5,638 nucleotides of DNA from JBHIBA01 sp046758845 (GTDB lineage Bacteria > UBA8248 > JACPRG01 > G963555815): the NCBI GenBank assembly GCA_046758845.1, contig JBHIBA010000304.1, forward strand, positions 1-5,638, written 5' to 3'. Below are positions 1 to 4,705 of this stretch, one piece after another (the first letter of the stretch is position 1; the number at the start of each line of letters is the position of its first letter). The notes beneath the pieces were generated by a model. It was not told the origin of the DNA. It did no database searches and saw nothing but the letters and a program-made list of their open reading frames with translations. The translations under genes and the position numbers were made by a program.

Positions 1-15
1 CAGCCCTCGCGAAGG

Positions 16-49
16 AGCGGGCGCCGCCAAGTGCGCGCCCGCTTTTTTT
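16..49 (+). terminator. Rho-independent terminator of an upstream gene
   Basis: A perfect 9-bp GC-rich stem pairs AGCGGGCGC (16-24) with GCGCCCGCT (35-43) around a 10-nt loop. It is followed directly by a run of seven T (43-49). This is a textbook intrinsic terminator for plus-strand transcription. The gene it ends lies left of the window, because no open frame covers the first 15 bases convincingly. There is no matching A-run on the left side, so it should work in one direction only and should insulate the crotonase gene from upstream transcription. Confidence 0.9.
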
Positions 50-138
50 GTGCCGAGCCGCTTAGGCGGAGTTTGCCGTTCGCCGAAATCCCGCCGCCGC
101 CCCGGCAATGACTTGCGTCCGTGTCCCTCGCCGGGTCC

Positions 139-180
139 AAAAAAACATCCTTGACGGACGCCCGCTCCTTGGCTTACCTT
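139..180 (+). promoter_or_regulatory. Possible sigma70-type promoter for the crotonase gene
   Basis: A good -35 box TTGACG (151-156) is preceded by a run of seven A (139-145), as in an UP element. The -10 side is weak: the best candidate is TACCTT (175-180), which matches the consensus at three positions with an 18-bp spacer. If used, transcription would start near 187 and give a leader of about 200 nt. This is a sequence match only, and the poor -10 keeps confidence low. Confidence 0.3.
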
Positions 181-233
181 GGCCGTCTCAGGTCGGGGCG
201 CTCGGCAGCCTGAATCCACTAGACCCTCATACG

Positions 234-260
234 GCATGTTTCTACATGCTTTGTTTTCTC
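234..260 (+). terminator. Hairpin plus T-rich tract in the leader (possible terminator or attenuator)
   Basis: GCATGT (234-239) pairs perfectly with ACATGC (244-249) around the tetraloop TTCT. The T-rich run TTTGTTTTCTC (250-260) follows immediately. The stem is short and only half GC, so termination would be weak. It lies between the candidate promoter and the crotonase start, which is where an attenuator would sit, but no alternative anti-terminator fold was identified. Confidence 0.3.
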
Positions 261-358
261 CCTGTCGGATCGCCGGGCCGCCTTGTGTATTTGCGGATCG
301 AGGAAAGGGGAAAAGGCAAAAGCCTGTACCCTGGTTCCCACTGAAAGGCCCTTGAAGG

Positions 359-370
359 CCGGACGTCCGG
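359..370. promoter_or_regulatory. 12-bp perfect palindrome upstream of the crotonase gene
   Basis: CCGGACGTCCGG reads identically on both strands. It ends 10 nt before the Shine-Dalgarno sequence and 21 nt before the start codon. It also overlaps GGCC half-repeats at 347-350 and 357-360. It could be an operator or a hairpin near the ribosome binding site, or a chance palindrome in GC-rich DNA. No regulator family is recognisable from the site. Confidence 0.3.
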
Positions 371-380
371 GGTTTTGTTT

Positions 381-385
381 GGAGG
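381..385 (+). promoter_or_regulatory. Ribosome binding site of the crotonase gene
   Basis: GGAGG sits 6 nt before the ATG at 392, an ideal spacing. It fixes that ATG as the start. Confidence 0.85.
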
Positions 386-391
386 AAGGAA

Positions 392-1198
392 ATGGAGACG
401 AAAACGGCCGAGCCGGAACTGGTGACTCTCCGGAAAGAAGGAGATGGGATCGCAATCATCGAGTTGAACAATCCTCCGGCGAATACGTTCAGCTATGACA
501 TGATGCACCAGCTCGACGAGACCATCCTGGACGTTCGCTTCGACGAGTCGATCCACGTGATCATCCTCCGGGGAGCCGGGGACAAGTTCTTCTGCGCGGG
601 GGCGGACGTCAACCTGCTTTATCGATATACACCCGAGCGGCTGTACTACTTCTGCCTGCACATCCACGAGACCCTGACCCGGTTGGAGAATACCCCCAAG
701 CTGGTGATAGCGGCCCTCAGCGGCCACACCGTCGGCGGGGGGCTGGAAGTCGCCATGGCCTGCGACATCCGTCTGGCCAAAAGGGGGAGCGGGGTCATCG
801 GCCTTCCCGAGAGGAGACTGGGAGTTCTTCCGGGATCGGGGGGCACCCAGCGGCTGCCCCGTCTGATCGGTAAGTCCAGGGCCATGGAGCTGATCATTAA
901 GGGAAAGACCTTCCCTTTCGAAGAGGCCGAGCAGATGGGTCTCGTCAATGAGATCTACGCGCCCGAGGAATTCTGGGACAAGGTCATGGAGTATGCCCGG
1001 GACTTCATCCTGCCCGAGACGGCCGTGAAGGCGGTCGGCAACGTGAAGCGGGCCATCCAGTCGGGCTTGGAGGCCTCCATTGCCGAGGGGCTCGCCATCG
1101 AGCGCGAGCTTCAGTTGCAGTTGTTCCGGAGCGAGGACGCCAGGGAAGGGGTCAGCGCGTTCATCGAGAAACGAACTCCCCGCTTCAAGGGGGATTAG
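392..1198 (+). CDS. Enoyl-CoA hydratase/isomerase (crotonase) family protein
   Basis: This 268-residue protein has the usual length for a single-domain crotonase. It is cytoplasmic, and its probable reaction is reversible addition of water to 2-enoyl-CoA, giving 3-hydroxyacyl-CoA in beta-oxidation. The first oxyanion-hole/CoA-binding segment is FFCAGADV (residues 66-73), and the second is GHTVGGGLEVAMACDI (111-126). Both glutamates that act in classical hydratases (Glu144 and Glu164 in the rat enzyme) appear to be kept, as E119 in GGGLE and E140 in LPERRLG. The signature continues with GVLPGSGGTQRLPRLIG (144-160) and the typical C-terminus EDAREGVSAFIEKRTPRFKG. The presence of both glutamates favours hydratase over other crotonase reactions, but the acyl specificity is unknown. 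The gene looks intact and appears to be transcribed alone, since a terminator lies upstream and the next gene is convergent. The dehydrogenase for the next beta-oxidation step is that convergent neighbour. Confidence 0.93.
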   Translation: METKTAEPELVTLRKEGDGIAIIELNNPPANTFSYDMMHQLDETILDVRFDESIHVIILRGAGDKFFCAGADVNLLYRYTPERLYYFCLHIHETLTRLENTPKLVIAALSGHTVGGGLEVAMACDIRLAKRGSGVIGLPERRLGVLPGSGGTQRLPRLIGKSRAMELIIKGKTFPFEEAEQMGLVNEIYAPEEFWDKVMEYARDFILPETAVKAVGNVKRAIQSGLEASIAEGLAIERELQLQLFRSEDAREGVSAFIEKRTPRFKGD

Positions 1199-1230
1199 AC
1201 TCCGATTCTCCTCCAGAAGATGGGGGCGAA

Positions 1231-1257
1231 AGCCTGGATTCCCAGGGGGGCCTTTTT
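1231..1257 (+). terminator. Weak terminator candidate after the crotonase gene
   Basis: CCTGG (1233-1237) pairs with CCAGG (1242-1246) over the loop ATTC, and five T follow at 1253-1257. The six bases GGGGCC lie between stem and T-run, which is unfavourable for intrinsic termination. Flanking AAAG and CTTT could close an outer stem. It is the only terminator-like element found between the two convergent genes and may be part of the repeat block described separately. Confidence 0.25.
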
Positions 1258-1385
1258 GGGCGCTTGCGTGCCGGCTGAACTGCGGTTGCAGGTCTGTACG
1301 CTCAAGCCGGGCGTCTTTGGCGCACACCTTTCGAGAGGTGATTCACCAGGCACGCCAGTGCGGAAACTTGTCGCGATGCCAGGCT
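1231..1385. repeat. Block of nested inverted repeats between convergent genes
   Basis: Several perfect inverted repeats are arranged one inside another. The outer pair is AGCCTGG (1231-1237) with CCAGGCT (1379-1385). Inside it, GCGTGCC (1266-1272) pairs with GGCACGC (1349-1355). Within that lie two side-by-side hairpins: CCGGCT (1271-1276) with AGCCGG (1305-1310), which itself encloses CTGC-GGTT-GCAG (1280-1291), and CACCT (1325-1329) with AGGTG (1336-1340). The second and third pairs share two bases (1271-1272), so one must give up 2 bp if both form. The region has no coding signal and fills most of the 221-bp gap between two genes that end towards each other. It could be a dispersed intergenic repeat, a relic of a small mobile element, or a structured 3' element. 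The nesting is seen directly; its function and any copies elsewhere are unknown. Confidence 0.45.
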
Positions 1386-1419
1386 CCGCCACGGAATTCG
1401 CGGCGGACGGGGAGTTCTT

Positions 1420-2289
1420 CTACTTCCGCCCGCCCGTCCGGTCGTACTCGTAGACGCCTTTTCCGGTCTTGCGGCCCAGTCGCCCGGCGCGGACGTACTT
1501 CACGAGGAGGGGAGGGGGACGGTATCGGTCTCCCAGGGTTCGGTGCAGGTATTCGAGGATGTGCAGGCGGGTGTCCAGGCCCACCATGTCCGCCATTTCA
1601 AGCGGACCCATCGGATAGTTGAGCCCCAGGCGGATGGCCTTGTCGATGTCCTCGGCCGAGGCCACCCCCTCCTGAAGCATCCGAAAGGCCTCGTTGCCCA
1701 CCAGGGCGTTGATGCGCGAGGTGACGAAGCCCGGGGATTCGTTGACCCGAACGGTTTCCTTCCCCATCCTGCGAGCGACCCCCTCGGCCGTCCGGAGGGT
1801 TTCCTCGGAGGTCTCCAGACCCCGGATGATTTCAACGAGCCTCATGATGTGGGGCGGGTTGAAGAAGTGCATGCCCAGAACGCGGCCGGGCCGGGCCGTC
1901 GCCCCGGCCATCTCCGTCACGCTGAGGGCGGAGGTGTTGGAGGCGAGGACGGCGTGTTGCGGCGTGATGCGGTCGAGCCGGCCGAACAGCTCCAGCTTCG
2001 CGGCCATGTCCTCAACGATGGCCTCGATCACCAGGTCCGCTTCCGAGGCGGCCTCCTCCAGGCCCAAAGTGGGGGAGATGCGGTCGAGCGCCGCTTGCAT
2101 GTCCGCCTCCTTGACCTTCCCCCGTTCCACGCCCTTGCGCAGATTGCGCTCGATCGTGGCCCGGCCCTTTTCCAAGGGGGCCTGGGCCACGTCCACGAGA
2201 CTTGTGCAATAGCCGGCCAGGGCGGCGACGTGCGCGATCCCACCGCCCATAATGCCGGCGCCGATCACTGTGATCCGTTTGACTTCCAT
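1420..2289 (-). CDS. 3-hydroxybutyryl-CoA dehydrogenase (3-hydroxyacyl-CoA dehydrogenase family)
   Basis: This 289-residue cytoplasmic enzyme oxidises (S)-3-hydroxyacyl-CoA to 3-ketoacyl-CoA with NAD, the step after enoyl-CoA hydration. Its length matches the bacterial single-function Hbd/PaaH/MmgB type (about 280-290). The Rossmann fold begins at once with VIGAGIMGGGIA (residues 8-19), and D33 ends the second strand, as expected for NAD preference. Catalytic-site motifs are SNTSALSVTE (117-126), GMHFFNPPH (139-147, with the likely catalytic H141) and LVEII (151-155, with E153). The C-terminal domain carries ESPGFVTSRINALVGNEAF, GLNYPMGPLEMADMVGLD and GRLGRKTGKGVYEY, which resembles Bacillus MmgB. 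The position that is Asn (FxVNR) in the mitochondrial enzyme is Ser191 here (FVTSR), as I recall for the MmgB subgroup. The frame stays open upstream to an ATG at 2445, but those 52 residues are low-complexity and precede the Rossmann strand, so the ATG at 2289 was chosen. Acyl-chain preference is unknown. Confidence 0.94.
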   Translation of the reverse strand: MEVKRITVIGAGIMGGGIAHVAALAGYCTSLVDVAQAPLEKGRATIERNLRKGVERGKVKEADMQAALDRISPTLGLEEAASEADLVIEAIVEDMAAKLELFGRLDRITPQHAVLASNTSALSVTEMAGATARPGRVLGMHFFNPPHIMRLVEIIRGLETSEETLRTAEGVARRMGKETVRVNESPGFVTSRINALVGNEAFRMLQEGVASAEDIDKAIRLGLNYPMGPLEMADMVGLDTRLHILEYLHRTLGDRYRPPPLLVKYVRAGRLGRKTGKGVYEYDRTGGRK

Positions 2290-2301
2290 CGAAATATTCT
2301 G

Positions 2302-2314
2302 CGCTCCTTGAGCG
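2302..2314 (-). promoter_or_regulatory. Ribosome binding site inside a small hairpin (dehydrogenase gene)
   Basis: On the minus strand the only Shine-Dalgarno match is AAGGAG (2304-2309). It lies 14 nt before the ATG, which is longer than usual. The same bases form the loop and 3' arm of a 5-bp hairpin, CGCTC-AAG-GAGCG, so folding could partly hide the site. A second potential hairpin, CCGGCG (2333-2338) with CGCCGG (2346-2351), lies further upstream in the leader. Regulation by folding is only an inference. Confidence 0.4.
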
Positions 2315-2386
2315 TTTCCGTTTAAGAGCCCGCCGGCGCGAACCCCGCCGGAATTTGCTCTGGGGGCGAGACCCGAGCGGTGCATC

Positions 2387-2414
2387 ATTATCCACCAATA
2401 CGCACGGGTTTCAA
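2387..2414 (-). promoter_or_regulatory. Sigma70-type promoter for the dehydrogenase gene
   Basis: Read on the minus strand, the -35 box is TTGAAA (2409-2414) and the -10 box is GATAAT (2387-2392), with a 16-bp spacer. Each box matches the consensus at five of six positions. Transcription would start near 2380 and give a leader of about 90 nt containing the two small hairpins. Confidence 0.6.
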
Positions 2415-2448
2415 GCCGGACCCGGCAGGCGGCGGGCGTCCTCATGGG

Positions 2449-2478
2449 TTGACAGGGATGAAGGTGGCACTCTATTCT
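2449..2478 (+). promoter_or_regulatory. Sigma70-type promoter for the ABC-transporter operon
   Basis: A perfect -35 box TTGACA (2449-2454) is followed after 18 bp by TATTCT (2473-2478), a four-of-six match to the -10 consensus. Transcription would start near 2485, giving a 5' leader of about 130 nt before the substrate-binding protein gene. Confidence 0.55.
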
Positions 2479-2566
2479 GAGTTCGGTTCATTCTTGTCTT
2501 TCCGTGTGATATCGGGTGCGAGGGGGCGTCGGCGGGCAGCGCGGAATCCCGCACGGCGCTTCAGCG

Positions 2567-2583
2567 TCCGGCTCGCGGCCGGA
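2567..2583 (+). other. GC-rich hairpin in the transporter operon leader
   Basis: TCCGGC (2567-2572) pairs perfectly with GCCGGA (2578-2583) around the loop TCGCG. It ends 18 nt before the Shine-Dalgarno sequence, so it leaves that site free. There is no T-run after it, so it is not a terminator. A stabilising 5' hairpin is possible, and so is chance in GC-rich sequence. Confidence 0.3.
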
Positions 2584-2601
2584 GGAGAGAGAATATTGAC
2601 A

Positions 2602-2609
2602 AAGGAGGT
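2602..2609 (+). promoter_or_regulatory. Strong ribosome binding site of the substrate-binding protein gene
   Basis: AAGGAGGT is the full anti-Shine-Dalgarno complement and sits 6 nt before the ATG at 2616. It fixes that ATG rather than the in-frame ATG at 2634. Such a strong site suits a binding protein, which is usually made in excess over its permeases. Confidence 0.9.
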
Positions 2610-2615
2610 AAACGG

Positions 2616-3806
2616 ATGAAGGCGAGATCCTGGATGCGAAAGTCTGCAGTCTCCTTCGCGGCTTTATGCCTGCTTGCGACGGGCGCCGGGTTAGGGACCG
2701 TGCAGGCGGCCAAGGATGAGGTCGTCGTCGGGGGAACCCTCGCTCTGAGCGGCCGGTTTTCGGGCGACGTGAAGACCTTCAAGACTCTGATGGATAACTA
2801 CGCCGCCATGGTCAACGAAAGAGGCGGCATCAAGATCGGCGGCAAGGCCCGTAAGCTCCGCTTCAAGATTTACGACGACAATAGCAACCCGGGCAAGGCG
2901 CGCCAGCTTTATGAACGCCTCATCACCGTGGACAAGGTGGACCTGCTGATCGGTCCCTACAGCAGCCCCATTACCTTCGGGGCGTCCGGCGTTGCCGAAA
3001 AGCACAAGGTCCCCTTCGTTGCCGTAGAGGCGAACGCGACAGCGCTCTACAAGAGGAACTTCAAGTGGCTGTTGGGCGTCCTGGCCTCCGGCGAGCTGTG
3101 GTCCCGCAACTACTTCGACATGCTCAAGGCCGAGGGTAAGGCCAAGACCGTGGCCTTCATCACCCAGGACCATCTCCATGCCAAAGACGTTTACAACGGG
3201 GCCGTCAAGTACGCCAAAAAGGTGGGCTTCAACGTTGTCTTCGATGAGGTGGCCTCCCCGAAGATCACCGACTTCACCTCGGCCATCACCAAGATGAAGG
3301 CCGCCAAGCCGGACGTCATCCACATCTCCTCGTTCCAGCCCTTCGCCGTGACCTTCGTCAAGCAGGCCGTGGCCCAGGGCCTCAAGCCCCTGGAGTTCCA
3401 CGCGATCCACCACGGCAAGGGCTTCTCCAGCGGCGTCGGTCCCTTGGGCAACAAGGTAACCGGCGAGGCGTACTGGATGCCCGGGATGACCATCGGCGAC
3501 GTGAAGTTCTTCGCGGAACTCCTCAAGCGGTCCGGCTTCACTGTGGGTGAATACCCCTGGTCGGCCATTCGGGTTCCGGCGATGGACGTCATCGTGGACG
3601 CCCTGAAGCGGGCCGGCACGCTGGACCGGAACAAGGTCATCGCCGCCTTGAGGGCCACGGATATCGTCACCATCGGCGGCCGGATTCTCTTTGCGGCAAA
3701 CGGCTCGGGCACGATGAACACCATCGTCACCCAGATCCGCGGGGGGAAATACCACCTCGTCTGGCCTAAGGGGCCGGGATACCCGACCACGAAACACGAG
3801 TATTGA
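2616..3806 (+). CDS. HAAT-family ABC transporter periplasmic substrate-binding protein (LivJ/LivK-like)
   Basis: This 396-residue protein should capture the transported solute in the periplasm and deliver it to the LivH/LivM permeases encoded next. It starts with a classical Sec signal peptide: basic MKARSWMRKS, a hydrophobic core (about residues 11-28) and a likely cut after VQA at residue 31. No lipobox is seen (C18 is preceded by AAL in an unsuitable context), so the mature protein should be soluble. The mature part is a type 1 periplasmic binding fold (Peripla_BP_6): first strand VVVGGTLALSGRFSGD (36-51), DDNSNPGKARQLYERL (87-102), ligand-site region LLIGPYSSP (110-118), VPFVAVEANAT (132-142), and lobe-2 segments PDVIHISS and GEAYWMPGM. 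The family binds branched-chain amino acids, other amino acids, amides, or aromatic and aliphatic acids. The substrate cannot be assigned, and neighbouring CoA-dependent enzymes make a carboxylic acid as plausible as an amino acid. It ends in tandem TGA TGA stops. Confidence 0.92.
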   Translation: MKARSWMRKSAVSFAALCLLATGAGLGTVQAAKDEVVVGGTLALSGRFSGDVKTFKTLMDNYAAMVNERGGIKIGGKARKLRFKIYDDNSNPGKARQLYERLITVDKVDLLIGPYSSPITFGASGVAEKHKVPFVAVEANATALYKRNFKWLLGVLASGELWSRNYFDMLKAEGKAKTVAFITQDHLHAKDVYNGAVKYAKKVGFNVVFDEVASPKITDFTSAITKMKAAKPDVIHISSFQPFAVTFVKQAVAQGLKPLEFHAIHHGKGFSSGVGPLGNKVTGEAYWMPGMTIGDVKFFAELLKRSGFTVGEYPWSAIRVPAMDVIVDALKRAGTLDRNKVIAALRATDIVTIGGRILFAANGSGTMNTIVTQIRGGKYHLVWPKGPGYPTTKHEY

Positions 3807-3817
3807 TGACGCTGGCC

Positions 3818-3824
3818 GGAAGGA
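3818..3824 (+). promoter_or_regulatory. Ribosome binding site of the LivH-type permease gene
   Basis: GGAAGGA lies 12 nt before a GTG start. The spacing is somewhat long, but the reading frame has a stop at 3807-3809 and no other start codon between it and the GTG at 3837, so this site most likely serves that GTG. Confidence 0.5.
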
Positions 3825-3836
3825 CCTGACAGCCAA

Positions 3837-4703
3837 GTGTCGACCTTCCTCGAAGTGTTCATCGGAGGATTGCTGCTGGGGGGAATTTACGCCCTGGCGG
3901 CGTTTGGGCTGGCCACCGTCTTCGGCGTCCTGGGCGTCCTCAACATCGCCCACGGGGACCTCCTGATGCTGGGGGCGCTGGCCAGCTACCTTCTTTTTAC
4001 CTATCTGGGTCTGAACCCCTTTGTTCACATCCTCGTCCTGATCCCCGTTTTTCTGTTGTTGGGGTTTCTCTGCGAACGGGTCCTCCTTCGGCCCATCGAA
4101 GGAAAACCCCATACCGAGCTGCTGGTCTCCTCCATCCTGATTACGCTGGGCTTGAGCCTCTTTATCTCCGACCTCACGAACTTCTCCATCGGGCAGCCCT
4201 ATCTCAGCGTGCCCTACTCCCTCCCTTCGGTTCGGGTAGGGGGGATGGTGCTGTCCTGGATCCGGATCCTCGTCTTGGGCGTCATCGTCGTCCTTACTGT
4301 GGCCCTACACCAGTACATCCGCCGGACCTACATGGGGAAATCCATCCGGGCCATTACGCAGGATAAAGAGGGCGCCCGCATCGTGGGCATCGACGTGGGG
4401 CGCGTCTCCATGTTCGCCTTCGGGATCGGCACCGCGCTGGCGGCCGTGGCGGGGGTGTTCTTCATCATCCTGTTTCCGGTCGAGCCCTATATCGGAATCC
4501 CCCTCACCGTCCGCTACCTGTGCATCATCGTCCTGGGCGGGCTCGGCAGCCTCCCGGGTACTTTGGTGAGCGGCCTGCTGCTGGGGGTGGTGGAGGCCTT
4601 CGCGGGCTACCTCCTCGGCCTGGACTGGCAGCTCACGGTGCCGTTCATCATCCTGATCCTGGTCCTCATCTTCCGTCCGCGGGGGCTTTTCGGGGCGGCT
4701 TGA
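3837..4703 (+). CDS. livH: LivH-type inner-membrane permease of a HAAT ABC transporter
   Basis: This 288-residue integral inner-membrane protein should form half of the channel for the solute bound by the preceding gene's product. The family signature FGVLGVLNIAHGD lies at residues 29-41. The cytoplasmic coupling (EAA-like) loop, which docks on the ATPase, is GKSIRAITQDKEGARIVGIDV (split here as GKSIRAITQDKEG, 167-179, and ARIVGIDV, 180-187). The late signature IVLGGLGSLPGT is at 231-242. About eight hydrophobic segments span the chain (for example roughly 8-33, 63-80, 95-112, 142-160, 190-213 and 225-285), and length is normal for LivH. The start is GTG, because the frame is closed at 3807-3809 with no other start before 3837. 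The gene follows the binding-protein gene by 30 nt and is separated from the next permease gene by 2 nt, so they form one operon. Substrate specificity is not readable from permeases. Confidence 0.92.
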   Translation: MSTFLEVFIGGLLLGGIYALAAFGLATVFGVLGVLNIAHGDLLMLGALASYLLFTYLGLNPFVHILVLIPVFLLLGFLCERVLLRPIEGKPHTELLVSSILITLGLSLFISDLTNFSIGQPYLSVPYSLPSVRVGGMVLSWIRILVLGVIVVLTVALHQYIRRTYMGKSIRAITQDKEGARIVGIDVGRVSMFAFGIGTALAAVAGVFFIILFPVEPYIGIPLTVRYLCIIVLGGLGSLPGTLVSGLLLGVVEAFAGYLLGLDWQLTVPFIILILVLIFRPRGLFGAA

Positions 4704-4705
4704 GA

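Larger units (their letters stand above)
50..391. other. Non-coding leader/intergenic region upstream of the crotonase gene
   Basis: This stretch of about 340 bases holds no credible gene; the short open frames crossing it have no ribosome binding site and no recognisable protein content. It contains a possible promoter (about 139-180), a hairpin followed by a T-rich run (234-260), a 12-bp perfect palindrome (359-370) and the ribosome binding site of the following gene. No tRNA or recognisable riboswitch fold was seen. Confidence 0.6.
2290..2615. other. Divergent intergenic regulatory region
   Basis: This gap of about 326 bases separates the minus-strand dehydrogenase gene from the plus-strand transporter operon. 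It contains one sigma70-like promoter in each direction (2387-2414 on minus, 2449-2478 on plus), leader hairpins on each side and both ribosome binding sites. No small gene with a plausible start was seen. The -35 boxes are 34 bp apart, so one bound regulator could affect both directions. Confidence 0.6.

Noticed and set aside
242..1327. 361-codon minus-strand open frame across the crotonase gene
   Set aside because: It is antisense to a clearly recognisable protein, has no domain content, and is rich in Pro/Gly/Arg/Leu as expected for a shadow frame in GC-rich DNA.
1385..1407. TCCGCC/GGCGGA hairpin just past the dehydrogenase stop as its terminator
   Set aside because: The stem is perfect (6 bp) but no T-run follows it on the minus strand, so intrinsic termination is unsupported.
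1195..1453. Short open frames on both strands in the convergent gap (65 and 77 codons)
   Set aside because: They lie over the inverted-repeat block, lack ribosome binding sites and look like translations of a repeat and not true proteins.
1543..2325. Plus-strand open frames (260 and 172 codons) opposite the dehydrogenase
   Set aside because: The opposite strand encodes a full 3-hydroxyacyl-CoA dehydrogenase with catalytic motifs; these frames have no ribosome binding site or family resemblance.
2380..2405. Possible operator with GTGC/GCAC ends over the dehydrogenase -10 region
   Set aside because: Only four terminal base pairs are symmetrical and the interior is not, so it is not distinguishable from chance.
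2290..2445. 52-residue N-terminal extension of the dehydrogenase to the ATG at 2445
   Set aside because: The enzyme family begins at the Rossmann strand just after the ATG at 2289, and the extension would run across the predicted promoter.
2691..4112. 473-codon minus-strand open frame across the binding protein and livH genes
   Set aside because: It is a shadow frame: it spans two well-supported plus-strand genes and their junction, and its Gly/Asp/Val/His-rich composition matches no family.
4520..4705. 62-residue N-terminal extension of the LivM frame
   Set aside because: It lies wholly inside livH in another frame, is Pro/Gly/Arg/His-rich, and would precede the normal hydrophobic LivM N-terminus.
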